DNA of 64,000 bases, taken from positions 5,580,001 through 5,644,000 of the forward strand of contig NC_084729.1 of assembly GCF_033807575.1 (NCBI RefSeq). The letters run 5' to 3'. Source of the stretch: Cydia pomonella. Taxonomy: Eukaryota > Arthropoda > Insecta > Lepidoptera > Tortricidae. The notes below the pieces were generated by a model. It ran no database searches. It saw only the letters and a list, made by a program, of their open reading frames with translations, and was not told the DNA's origin. Numbering within the stretch: position 1 is the first letter of the stretch; each line of letters starts with the position of its first letter. A program made the translations under genes and the position numbers. Shown piece by piece: positions 54,205 through 64,000 of this stretch.

Positions 54205-55812
54205 ATTCAATTATTACACTTCACATAAAATAGATAAAATCTAGCACATTTTTTATGATTTAAATAGGATAAAAATAAGGGGTGCTACATCATTTCATTT
54301 ATTGTAGTAAATTAGGAACTAGTTAATATAGTTTTGTTGGTAAATTAAATAAACAAAAATTAAAGATGCGTCCTTTGAAAATATCGCAAATGTGACAATT
54401 TGTCTAATTTATATTTATATAAATACAAGTTCATCGCGTCTAATTTTAAACTTTATTACAAGCTATTAAAGTGTATTTTGAAATATAAAACTATCTGAAT
54501 TTTAAGAAAAGAAGTACAATAAACGATTCAGAACGTACTCTGCTACTTGACATTACTAGTGTTGTGCAATATATATATAGAACCAGCGGTCCGACGCGAG
54601 CACCGAGCAAGAATACAATACTCAACGCGAGTGGCAAAAAACTGGCTCCGTGTCAAAGAATATAATACTCACTAGGAGAAGAACGCTAACTCCATACAAA
54701 AAAATGCCCCTTTCAAAAGTTCGTTTATACTAGTGGCGCTCTCTTTGTATCTCAGTACTAAAATTGACAACCGGCTTAGCCTGGCGGGTTTTGGTAGGTA
54801 GTGATCCAGTTCTAGCTAGTGGTTCTGGGTTCGAATCCCGGCGACGGAATTTATTTTTGTATTTTTAAATTTTTTGGTTTTGTTGGGGTGAGGTTTTTAA
54901 ATTAGTATTTATCAAATATAAAAATATTATGTTACATATTAATCAAAATCACAGGCATCTTTTGTCCTAAGAGATAATGATATCTATATTTTAAAGTTTT
55001 TTTCAATATAAAAGGTAACAATACAGTTTATTATCAAGTTATAAATATTTTTATTCCTATATATTAGGATCAAAAGAGCTTAATTCGTTCGAAAAACATA
55101 CAATAGGCAGGAAAAAACTCATATACAATACAAATTTATGTATCGGACAGGGCTTGTTGAACTAACTGATGTGACACTTCCATATAATATCTACATACCT
55201 ATATGAATTTTATTCAATGAGACCACAGGTCGGTAATTTCGGTTCATTATTGATGTGGGTACCAAATAGTTAACCTATCCTGTGCGTGTGATTATCTTTT
55301 GATTTTTTTAAGGCGTTATTTATGTTTAGGTCACCTATTTTTAGCGCATGTTTTAATTCCCAGATCACCTTCATAATAATAAATAGAAGTCATTAAAATC
55401 TTCATGATAAAAACAATTTTATATATATACATATACTATTTATTGCATTTAATATAGCTTTTTATATATCTAAAACATGATCTTTGGCACATCTGATTTT
55501 ACTCCAACATTGCAATTAGTGTAACTTGTAATCATATCACATATATCAGCCTATAAAACTAAAAATACATGAATATATGACAGACAAAGTTGTTATTACA
55601 TCTATCCGATTGTCGGACACTTTCTGCTCCACAGCTCAGTGCATCGGTCTTGTTGATGGTCACCGGGAAACTACAACTAGTCACAATTATGTGGCGGATC
55701 CGTGCCTTTTGATTTTGAGCCTTTCCAAGGAAATGATAGGACGCCCAAGGATTTTTTGCTCACGTTCACCCTCTAAAACAAAACAGTCACATTTTAAACA
55801 ATACTATAACCT
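54205..55812. other. Region upstream of both the ZAD gene (-) and the small gene (+)
   Basis: Head-to-head spacing of about 1.6 kb; promoters of both should lie here, but no core element is convincing. A GC-richer patch at 55600-55790 has open minus-strand frames of unclear meaning. Confidence 0.4.
54755..54850 (+). mobile_element. tRNA-like SINE head, divergent
   Basis: CCGGCTTAGCCTGGCGGG and GGTTCTGGGTTCGAATCCCG: a B-box-like motif, but the A-box half is poor. Upstream of the ZAD gene start. Confidence 0.45.
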
Positions 55813-56555
55813 ATGTCCCTAATTACTAACCTTGCTAATAGCTACCAGAGTTCTAAATTGCCAGCTAAAACAATGTTAGAATTTACATCTATGATGAATT
55901 TAGATTGTAATTTTGGACGCGATAGGGCGGCCGTGCGACTTAAGAGGGTGGTAAGATTAAATTTATGTATTTGAATTTGGCAATAGTACACTTATTTTAT
56001 TTTATTTATTGATTAAAATATTTCTTGCCTTGAAATAATTGTTGTTTCTTAGTTTAGTACAATGGATTAAACTTTAACCGAGTCTGAGCGGAGATACTGT
56101 GCGGTGGATTTTTAATTTTAAATATTAATCAATAAACCTATTTCAAGAACAAAAATCGTTATTTAATCATTTTATATGAAAACTGATAGTTTTGAAAATG
56201 AAAATAGTTTTGCATCAATGACTTTGACAGCATTGACATTGCAGACTTTTGTCTATGTTCTAACCGGCCAGACCCAAGTGCAAGGCTTTATGGAGGGTAT
56301 TTGTGCCTCTGACCTCCATAGATTTTATGAACATAGACAAAGACAAACTGAAATAGGTAATAATTTATATAAAATAATAATAATTTACATATGGTAGTGT
56401 GACATAAATCAAAATATTTGATAAAAATGATTTTATTTGTTCCCAAAGTTGAATAGACAAAGTCAGATAGGAGCAATGTTGCTGTAACAAAATATTTTTA
56501 TATTAATAACTGGTATCTATTTCCAGGAGGTCAGACCACACATGCGCAATTATGA
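55813..56555 (+). CDS. Probable small spliced gene, 92 codons, unknown function
   Basis: Three exons are proposed: 55813-55950 (46 codons, donor GTAAGA), 56245-56356 (acceptor ATTGCAG, donor GTAATA) and 56527-56555 (acceptor TTTCCAG, stop TGA). Phases agree (0, then 1) and the frame stays open. The protein starts MSLITNLANSYQSSKLPAKT, continues through FGRDRAAVRLKRV and TFVYVLTGQTQVQGF, and ends GGQTTHAQL. It has one short hydrophobic patch and no recognised domain. I do not recognise the family. In the third exon another frame (PCSVCKSQFD) is also open, so the last junction is the weakest point. The THAP-bearing element at 56686 would lie in or just past its 3' UTR. Confidence 0.45.
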
Positions 56556-56936
56556 AGCGTCATGTCTTTCTAAGGAAGTCGACAGGCCTTGCTCCGTGTG
56601 CAAATCACAGTTTGATATATCCGTTTGTTTCTGAACGTACCTTTGTGCTACATTCATCATCATCATATAGCTTAGTAGTTTGTGGTTTGTGGCAGGCTGA
56701 CGCAACTAGGAACAAAATAAGTTTTGTATGGAACTTGTTTCGCAAATCTTTGCCAACGAAGAAAAATAAAACGTCAGCGCTATTTATTCTGTCAAGTTTA
56801 CATCAAGTCAACTGTCAGCCTAATTGTTTTGTTTGTTATGAAGGCTTCAATGTTTTGTTCGGGTATTTCGTGCAATTTCTTTATTATTTAGTGAAAATAG
56901 TGAACCGTGATCAGAGTAAAGAACGAGTTTGTTACA

Positions 56937-57035
56937 ATGCCACCGAGAAAACGGTTTACTAAGTGTGAAATATGTGGCAAGCGAGCCACTCGAGAAAAGG
57001 GATTTTATGGCGAAATATCCCTTGGATAAAGACCG
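56937..57035 (+). pseudogene. THAP exon 1 in copy B, frameshifted
   Basis: Reads MPPRKRFTKCEICGKRATRE with the intact CxxC, then an 11-nt deletion relative to copy A shifts the frame before the PLDKDR end. Donor GTACGT is kept. Confidence 0.7.
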
Positions 57036-57418
57036 GTACGTATTGCTTTAGATACTTTTGACCTTATTTTGGTGCAGCAGGCTTTAAACACATCGAAAAT
57101 TTGATATTTTATATTATTATTAGTTGTGAACTAGGGATGTACTAAAACTATCGATAATTGTATGTTTATTTGTATATCAGTGTAAGTAATTAAATAAAAT
57201 ATGTGAAATTTCCTGAGAACTTGCATGCAATATGACACAAAATTAATTCGTCGAAGATTTTCAGTGGAAAATTATCTATCATCTATGCATTAATGGTCAT
57301 TATTTAACATATTTGATTTGATTTATAGATGCATATTAGAGCTAAATAATCAGTTGATCATCTCATTAGCAAACACTTGGAATATAAACTGTACATAACC
57401 AAGGCTGTATGTTTTCAG

Positions 57419-57545
57419 ATGCAGGCAGTGGGTTAAATTTGTTGGAAACGAAGACCTGATACATCTTCCCATAGAAAAGTTACATTTATTGAAACATGTA
57501 TCTGCAGATCATTTTGAAAATAGTGCTTTTAATAAAAAAAATTAA
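57419..57545 (+). pseudogene. THAP exon 2 in copy B
   Basis: After TTTTCAG reads CRQWVKFVGNEDLIHLPIEK, then LHLLKHVSADHFENSAF, the His-Phe part of a THAP zinc finger, to TAA. The open frame is intact in this exon, but exon 1 upstream is shifted. Confidence 0.7.
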
Positions 57546-57654
57546 GAAAAAAAGTAGTGAAGGATTTTATAATTACAATCCGAGTGTAACGAGGTATTCT
57601 AAAATAGAATCCTAGCGTAGTGAGGGATTCAAGTGTTAACGCCTATGGGTGGTA

Positions 57655-57768
57655 TTCCACCTATGCAATTTCTTTGTCCAATGTGTATTGCGTCTCGCAT
57701 TTTGATTAATGACAGAGTGAGACGCAATGACATTGGACCAAGAAATTGGATAGGTGGAATACCACCCT
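57655..57768. repeat. Foldback MITE inside copy B
   Basis: Inverted arms GGGTGGTATTCCACCTATGC and its complement at the far end, with imperfect pairing through TTTCTTGGTCCAATGT. This explains part of the extra length of copy B. Confidence 0.7.
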
Positions 57769-58465
57769 AAGGTGGAAATATTTTTGCTACCACGTGATAA
57801 ATTTACATACTGCTTTTCACATCACCTATGAGGAAATTATTATGGTACAAATAAATAAATAAATTTAATTAATGGTAATTAAATTAAATAATTTAACCTA
57901 AGAAGTATGCAAAAAGAGGAAAAAAGTGATCCCTCCTAGTAGGGAAAAAAAGTGCTACTTTGATCCTTCCTAGTGGTGAAGAACAACAAGGTGTTCTAAA
58001 AAAAATCGAGTCCACATTAAGCTCGACCACGTATTAGTCCACTCATAGAACTATCCACTATATAACATACAACTTAAATGTGGACTCGATCCTAACTTGA
58101 TTTCGAGTACAAAATTTGTAGACAAGTGTCTATATTTCAACCCTCCCCATTTTATCGATATCGATAAGAAACGCAAGCGTGTAGCGTACTACACTATTTA
58201 AATTGCTTATGTTGGTACTATGGTTCTTTGACAGTTCTTTGTCGTACATTTTGGTAATGATTTGCGAAACAAAGGGATTCCACTCGCTAGTATGGAAGTC
58301 CCGTCTCTTATAACGTAGTGATTATATGCTCTTTGGTTTGTGGCTACATTTGACAGTATGAGTCCATAGGTTGTTTATAAATTTTATAACCTAAAAATTA
58401 AAATTGCACGTGAAATCAAAACGTTGTGTTGTAATTTTAGGCAGTGCTTGTGCGTGGTTTGAACA

Positions 58466-59566
58466 ATGACGGAATTAACAATAAATTCGGTTTCTACAAA
58501 GGGGCCGATCTATCCAATGTTAATAAATTTTCAAAACGGTTACCCTAACGAAGACTTCGAAAGTAAATGCTCAATCATACAAGAGAATGGGACTAAAACG
58601 ATAGCTACGGAACTTGATGAGCTTGTTTATTATGGTAAAGAGGAAAACGAAGATTTGGGTAAGACCCTTATACTAGCTAGAAACAGGAAAACGGGCAAAG
58701 TACGCCTTATGGAGGTGGGTTGCGCTGAGCTCATACCATATCGTAAAGTCAACTTGAACACACCAACAACCCAACCAGAAACCAGCAGATTAGAGCTGAG
58801 TAGGAAGTTCGGATCTAAAAAACAAAGGAAGCAAATGGAACAGCGGGAGAAATTAAAAGTAAATGTTAAAACCGTTACGGAACAGATGGAAAATGTAACT
58901 GCGAATATTTCTATGGACAAACTAGACCTATCTAAGTATAACAAGAACGATTCTGATGAATTCTATGTACCGCCTGTAGACAGAGACGCGGCTAAACTTG
59001 AAGATGTGTATGCTGTAGAGAAAATTATGTCTATAGATGAATATGAGAATATTTATACAGAATTAAAGCAAGAAAAGTATGAAGATCTGTACCATCCTTA
59101 TATAAAAGGTTTAGTTAAAGGCCGGACATTGTCTCACGAGTTAACGGTGCTGGCAGTTTATACAAGTGAACTGCTGAAATTTTTACAGGTTGGTTGCCTT
59201 GAAATAAGAAGGAGAGACTTTAAAATATGCAATTTTTCAAACACATTAAATAACGTTGCATTGAATAATTTTACGGAATTTACTAAAACTGCAACTGTAA
59301 ACAAGATGAGAGTTAGACCAACATACATGAAAGATAAGCTCACATGTCACATAATGGTGTTTGTGTTGATATTAAATAATTATAAGGTTGCGTTTGAGCC
59401 TTTATGCGCAGCATTGAAGGTATCATCTAAGACTCAGCCTTGCCTCAATAAGGTCCGTCTTATCGGAGCTTACATAGTGCATACGGAAGGCGGAAAGATG
59501 TTGCAATTGAGATTGCCCTTAGCTCCAAGAGCTTCATTAATGAGAAGAAAAAGTACTAAGTTTTAA
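58466..59566 (+). CDS. POLR1E: RNA polymerase I subunit A49/POLR1E-like, 366 aa
   Basis: Subunit of nucleolar RNA polymerase I (yeast A49, animal PAF53/POLR1E), which forms a heterodimer with A34.5/PAF49 and helps initiation and elongation on rDNA. The N-terminal half (about 1-100) fits the dimerisation domain with the ARNRKTGKVRLME strand. A Lys/Gln-rich linker follows (about 105-145). The C-terminal half matches the tandem winged-helix region and opens with the family signature YVPPVDRDAAKLEDVYAVEK. Length of 366 aa is slightly short of the 400-plus aa typical of other animals. It is a single exon. A TTTTAG sits about 25 bp upstream, so a 5' UTR intron is possible. A THAP-bearing element ends 130 bp upstream of the ATG. 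Identified from motif recall, not a search. Confidence 0.88.
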   Translation: MTELTINSVSTKGPIYPMLINFQNGYPNEDFESKCSIIQENGTKTIATELDELVYYGKEENEDLGKTLILARNRKTGKVRLMEVGCAELIPYRKVNLNTPTTQPETSRLELSRKFGSKKQRKQMEQREKLKVNVKTVTEQMENVTANISMDKLDLSKYNKNDSDEFYVPPVDRDAAKLEDVYAVEKIMSIDEYENIYTELKQEKYEDLYHPYIKGLVKGRTLSHELTVLAVYTSELLKFLQVGCLEIRRRDFKICNFSNTLNNVALNNFTEFTKTATVNKMRVRPTYMKDKLTCHIMVFVLILNNYKVAFEPLCAALKVSSKTQPCLNKVRLIGAYIVHTEGGKMLQLRLPLAPRASLMRRKSTKF

Positions 59567-61300
59567 TTCTTTGTTAGAACCACATTTTAGTTAGATTCCA
59601 GGTCAAATGATTATCATGGTTAAATGGGTCAAAATTCTTTTCTAACCAAAAATTTGTCAACAAAAAATTATGGAGCGGAGCTTTTTGTATAAGATGAAAT
59701 TTAGATTTTAATTCCTCATGTAAAATATAATCTATAGCTAGAAGATGTGCAATGCAACTTTCAACTTTGATTTATTTGATACAAGACGGAAATACAAGTG
59801 TGACAAAATGGTGGAGACAGAAGACAATAGCCGGGTCCACACAGAGCGAGCGAGCATGTAAATTGCCTCGCGCGTATGCCCGCTTTGTGTGGACCCGGCT
59901 AATGAAGAATATCTGTTGGCTGGCAGATCAACTATGTTATTTTGTTCTACCAACCGGAACATTAGTAGTATAGTTTGTTAGAAAAAACTAACATGCTTAG
60001 TACATGGCCCATTATGGAAAGGACTTGTGGACAAATCGCGCGTGGTTAGATAGGGGGAGAGGGGGTCACGAAAAAATCACGACAGATCACGTTAGGGGAG
60101 GGGGGTATAAGGACACCTAAAGTGTATTTTTCTACAGTGAACGAAACTAAAAAACGGCGATTGGCCCCAGTCACACCTGATGGAAAGTGAAGAAAGGGCT
60201 CATCGGTTCAGATCTTCACTTCACACTTCAAAATAGCGAGTCTATTTTACGAAAATAGAAAAAATAAACATAATTTACTTTAAACAGTACTATTTATTGT
60301 AAAATTAGGTCGAATGAAAGAGTTTCAAAAAAATTCACGTCAGGTTATGTCGGGGAAGGAGGGTTAGCCAAGAACCTCACCAACTATCACCAAGGGGTTC
60401 AAAAAGTAGCTGAAAAACCTCGCATGATTTGTGCACAAGCCCCAAAACTAAATTTAAATACCATACGAGTAGAATCAGGGTTTAACCTTGTGCTACCCAA
60501 TGAATGGTAAGCTGCATTAGCTGCAGAGATAACTGACCCCCCTGCGTAGAAACTTGTTTGCAGGCCTCTTCAGCTTACTGTACACTCCTTTTCGATAGGA
60601 TGCCAACCTTCATTAAAAACAAACGAAGTATCATTTCATGTCTCGTATTTTTATGGGATAAATGAAATTAAACCCAATTAAAAATACAACTAGATTCAGA
60701 CATCTTTATTTTTAGCTATAATTTTGTATGAAGGGCGCCACGAGGTTAAAGACTGACATAGAGAAATAAGTAAGCATAGAGTGCTCACTCCATGCGTCAG
60801 TTTTTTTACCATCAAGTAGCTGATTTATCAGTACCGCTACTTGACAATAGATGTCGCAATGAACGAAAAGTCTAATGCTCAACAATTTTCAGCTTATATT
60901 ATAACTGGAACTCTTATTTCAACTCCTGCTTGTAATTTTAGTTGTAAATTGTTGTACAATACACTTTTCGTCAGTCACGACACTTATGATATCTATTGTC
61001 GAGTAGCGATACTGAAAAATCCGCGTCTACGAAATAAACCGCGTTTTGGTAAGAAAACTGGTGTACGGAATGGAGTTAGCACTCTATGCTTAGAGGCCCA
61101 CTTATTTAGATTAGATGGCTGATATCAATATTATGTTTAAATTAAAATATGAAATCAAACTTGTATTATATAGACGTGTTACTAAATGTTGTCATAAAAT
61201 TTAGTCTTGTAGACATTAAGATATCAACCTTATTGTATTACCATAAAGCTTAAAATTGTAAAGACAAGTTGTTAAATAATTTCGAGTATTTACAGTGTGA
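59567..61300. other. Spacer after the Pol I subunit gene
   Basis: Foldback at 59828-59901, CR1 3' scrap at 60155-60220, and a dispersed repeat around 60730-61110 bounded by GCATAGAGTGCT and AGCACTCTATGC. Confidence 0.45.
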
Positions 61301-61503
61301 GCATTGACATATATCGAAGGACGAGCCTTACGGGCAATAAGAATGGGGCCAGTACAGCGGTGTCGCGCACACGAACTCGAGCCAACGCGATTGGTCGTAA
61401 CTAGTTGCGTTAGACTGCACGATTGGCTCGAATTCGTGAGTGATACCACTGAACTAGCACCATTCTTAGTGCCCGTAAGGCGCGTCCTAAGATATATGTC
61501 AAT
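61301..61503. repeat. MITE family copy, TIR CATTGACATATATC
   Basis: Same family as 13621-13863, with a partial relative at 61742-61853. Confidence 0.8.
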
Positions 61504-61986
61504 GAGTGTGAGCCATTTATTGGTGTTGTAAATAATTGCCTCGTTCTAGCAAGTAGGTTTGAAAGAGACAAATGCAATAATCAGTATAAAATACACCCCA
61601 GGCCATAAGTATGGAAATAAACTTACATGAATCTGATAGATTTGTATACTACTATTTAACAATTAAGTAGATAACAAAATAGTAAATATGATAACATTTT
61701 AAATGTAAATAACTAAAATTCTGATTACGGTAATAATCATGTAATGTAACACTGCACGACTGGTTTGAATTCGTGAGTGTCACCACTGAACTAGCACCAT
61801 TTTTAGTGCCCGTAAGGCCCGTTCTTTGATATATATGTATGTCAATGGGTCGATGCAGTGTCACTGGTGTTTAGTTAGTTAATTTAATGTGGTATGAAAT
61901 CAAATAAAATAGGTATTTTATCATAAACATTGTTTTATTACGTCTGCCCAAAAAAAAAAACTTGAGAAATACGCTGACGACGAGCG

Positions 61987-62130
61987 TCTCTACGAGTAAG
62001 TGTAAGGCCTGAGTGGACGGTCGAGTCGATCAAGTAGGAGCGGCGTTAGTGCACGCTGCTCACATCACTTGTGAGCCCGACGCCACGCCGCTGCACGCTC
62101 TGCTTCGAGCGTCCACTCAGGCCTTACACT
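61987..62130. repeat. Foldback MITE, TIR GTGTAAGGCCTGAGTGGAC
   Basis: Ends GTCCACTCAGGCCTTACAC. Related copies at 28335-28475 and 35985-36200, both in introns of the ZAD gene, share AGTGCACGCTGCTCA-type sequence. Confidence 0.8.
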
Positions 62131-62195
62131 AAAACGTTAACAAAAGCGCAGTGTGCATACGCCCTAACAACGAAAACTAAAACCAGCGGCTGTAG

Positions 62196-62905
62196 CACGG
62201 TCGCGTTTTTATCGCTTGTCGCCATTCTAAGGCAGCGGTTCCTAACCTAGGGGTATTTACCCCTGTGGGGGTAAAACCGGTATTTCACGGGGGTAATAAG
62301 CTCAATTAAAGATAACATAGATTAGTCCTATAAGAAAGACTACTGATGATTATTGGGAGGAGGGGAAAATCAGGATCCCTAGTTAGGGTGACAGGACTGA
62401 AAAGGTTAGGAACCACTGTTCTAAGGGGTCATCCATCAATTACGATTTACGTCACACGTTTAGGGGGAGGAAGGGGTCAAGAAAACGTGACTTATGACAA
62501 GGGAGAGGGGGGTCACAAACTTTGTGACGTCACAGTAATCGAAAAACCGAATATTTATTTTTATTTTTTTATTCGTTTTACAGTTAATTGATGAGTTTTT
62601 GGAACGAAAATCGTTTAATTTTCTTTCCTAATTGGTATTGTTTTATAAAATTACTAATATTTCTTTACAAAAATATTTTTTTATTAAAACTGTAATACCT
62701 ATTTATATTGCCGATTTCGTTGAAAACAAATTTGTCAAATATGTGACATCACACCAGGGGGTAGTGGTTTGCAAAATGTGACCAAGTGTGTCAAGGAGGG
62801 AGGGGTAAAAACCTAGAAATTCGTATGATGTAATTAATGGATGACCCCTAAAAAGTGCGAAAGTGATAGGCATAGTGACAAGCGATAAAAATGCAACCAT
62901 GCTGC
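62196..62905. repeat. MITE nest around the hAT MITE
   Basis: Outer arms CGTTTTTATCGCTTGTC and GACAAGCGATAAAAATG; inner pair GGGGTCATCCATCAATTAC (62426) and GTAATTAATGGATGACCCC (62849). Confidence 0.7.
62233..62418. mobile_element. hAT MITE, 186 bp
   Basis: CAGCGGTTCCTAACC and GGTTAGGAACCACTG termini with an exact 8-bp duplication TTCTAAGG (62225-62232, 62419-62426). Confidence 0.82.
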
Positions 62906-63446
62906 CACCGCAGGCAGTCAGACCAAGCTAAGCTTTGCAGTTTACTAGCCATACCCCAGTTAACGAAGTTTACAAAAACACCATGTATCTGCTGCCTTCT
63001 TAAATACTACACGCACAAAGACAAGTAAATAATAAAGACTTACAATCTCTGCACAAAAGAGACGCCACTTCTACGTATTGCTCGACAGTTACTAAATTAA
63101 GGAAGGTATTAAAAGCTCTTATCCATTGAAAAAAAAACCTTTATTGAACTTAGAGCTGGATAAAATGCCCCATTTGTGTAGACTTTACAAATGACAAATC
63201 TTTTTTTTAACTCGTCTCTGATTGTAAGATAAAAGTGAGAATAAGTATATTAATTTAAAAATACGAAATGTAAATAAAAATATGTATGATCTTAAATAGA
63301 TTCTAAATTCTTAATTTTTATAATTATAATACTAATTATTGCCTTAAATAGGTTTCTGAGATACAGTCAGTACAGTTGTTTTGTAAAAGTTAACTCTATT
63401 CTACTATATACAGTTGCGTTTGCCCTGATTATAATCAATTTTATAT
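62906..63446. other. 3' side of the right-edge zinc-finger gene
   Basis: AT-rich, likely its 3' UTR on the minus strand; holds the possible CxxC exon at 63047-63117. Confidence 0.4.
63047..63117 (-). CDS. Possible coding exon with a CxxC motif
   Basis: On the minus strand a pyrimidine-rich stretch and AG precede an open segment reading AFNTFLNLVTVEQYVEVASL then LCRDC, and it stops exactly at a consensus GTAAGT donor. The CRDC pair suggests a zinc-binding exon. It lies past the stop of the zinc-finger exon at 63447, so it would belong to another transcript or an alternative 3' structure. No partner exon is found. Confidence 0.35.
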
Positions 63447-64000
63447 TCATGGCGACATAGGTTCAGTCTTGACAATATCTTCCACCTCCATAGGCTCTTC
63501 CTTCACATTTATATCTCCTGTAGTGCTCTCCGCTTCCACCGACTCCACCCAACCACTATTAGAAGCCTCATCGCTCATCTCCGCAGTACACAACTCACTT
63601 AATATCATCTTGCTCTTACATGCTTCCATATTGGTCGTCTTATGCCTTTGTATGGAATATTCCAAGCAGTTATAAGAAGATGAACAGCTCTCACACTTAA
63701 AAACAATAGAATCTTTCAAATGTTTCCACTTCTGATATATATCTAAGTAAAAATCGTTGTTGAAATTCTGAATACATTCCTCGCATTCTATATTAAACAT
63801 GCGTTTCTTAGACCCATATGTCGCTAGTTCTTCTGCGTCGAAATCATTATGGAATTTCTTGATATGACGCTTTAACGTTTTTCGCGTACTGAAATCCTTC
63901 ATACATAATATGCAGCAGGGTAGAATCTTTTGTGTTACGTTTGGTATTACGTGAAATATTTCGTTATGTTGTTCGAATTTGTCCTGTCCCGTGAAAACTA
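63447..64000 (-). CDS. C-terminal exon of a second C2H2 zinc-finger protein (partial)
   Basis: Open reading frame from the window edge to TGA at 63447. Starting at the edge it reads FTGQDKFEQH, then a clear finger CILCMKDFSTRKTLKRH with KKFH. Further Cys pairs follow (CEEC, CESC), and then a long acidic tail without fingers. The tail holds two sumoylation-type motifs, VKEE and VKTE, just before the end at EPMSP. It is likely a nuclear factor related to the neighbouring ZAD gene and in the same orientation, but the N-terminus and any ZAD lie outside the window. Confidence 0.8.
   Translation of the reverse strand, partial: VFTGQDKFEQHNEIFHVIPNVTQKILPCCILCMKDFSTRKTLKRHIKKFHNDFDAEELATYGSKKRMFNIECEECIQNFNNDFYLDIYQKWKHLKDSIVFKCESCSSSYNCLEYSIQRHKTTNMEACKSKMILSELCTAEMSDEASNSGWVESVEAESTTGDINVKEEPMEVEDIVKTEPMSP

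Larger units (their letters stand above)
56686..58335 (+). mobile_element. THAP-bearing P-like element, copy B (1650 bp)
   Basis: Same family as 19153-20407 in opposite orientation, with its own perfect 8-bp target duplication GTTTGTGG at 56678-56685 and 58336-58343. It opens CAGGCTGACGCAACTAGG and ends GCTCTTTG. It is about 400 bp longer than copy A, with extra sequence at roughly 57550-58000 that includes a foldback MITE. It sits between the small gene ending 56555 and the Pol I subunit gene starting 58466. Confidence 0.78.

Noticed and set aside
55577..55822. 81-codon plus-strand ORF and a minus-strand frame EREQKILGRPIISLERLKIK
   Set aside because: Neither has supporting splice partners; the minus frame would need exons overlapping the small plus-strand gene.

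Overview
The window is insect nuclear DNA, almost certainly lepidopteran (moth or butterfly). It is AT-rich, most real genes are split by short-motif GT-AG introns, and the gaps are filled with tRNA-headed SINEs, foldback MITEs, hAT footprints, Jockey/RTE/CR1-type LINE pieces and a BEL/Pao fragment. There is no bacterial-style operon, no CRISPR array and no complete rRNA or tRNA gene.

Gene content is low. (1) One large minus-strand gene dominates the right half: a ZAD plus C2H2 zinc-finger protein of 593 aa, rebuilt from 12 exons between 54204 and 24896. All splice phases agree and zinc fingers are completed across exon junctions. (2) A single-exon short-chain dehydrogenase/reductase (34335-35078, +) sits nested and antisense in its 17.2 kb intron 5. 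(3) A single-exon RNA polymerase I subunit, A49/POLR1E-like, lies at 58466-59566 (+). (4) A probable small spliced gene of 92 codons, unknown function, lies just upstream (55813-56555, +). (5) The C-terminal exon of a second zinc-finger protein runs off the right edge (63447-64000, -). A few further exon-like pieces (12890-13042 -, 17804-17907 +, 22075-22205 -, 63047-63117 -) are reported at low confidence.

Layout: 1-12.9 kb is repeats, including a 5S-rRNA-derived SINE and a 2.45 kb hAT-type element with an exact 8-bp target duplication. 13-24.8 kb holds LINE fragments, MITEs and the first copy of a THAP-bearing element. 24.9-54.2 kb is the zinc-finger gene, whose introns hold the SDR gene, a Penelope-like GIY-YIG fragment with 107-bp inverted ends, a ten-unit 70-bp tandem array, a BEL/Pao fragment, an RTE LINE split by a MITE, and a Jockey-type ORF1 split by a 3.0 kb hAT-type element. 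54.2-64 kb holds the small gene, the second THAP-bearing element, the Pol I subunit gene, and nested MITEs.

The most notable find is a pair of THAP-bearing elements (19153-20407 and 56686-58335). Each is bounded by its own perfect 8-bp target-site duplication, and both carry the same two THAP exons. They look like internally deleted P-element-superfamily transposons, and each copy is broken in a different exon. The second lies between the small gene and the Pol I subunit gene, about 130 bp from each.
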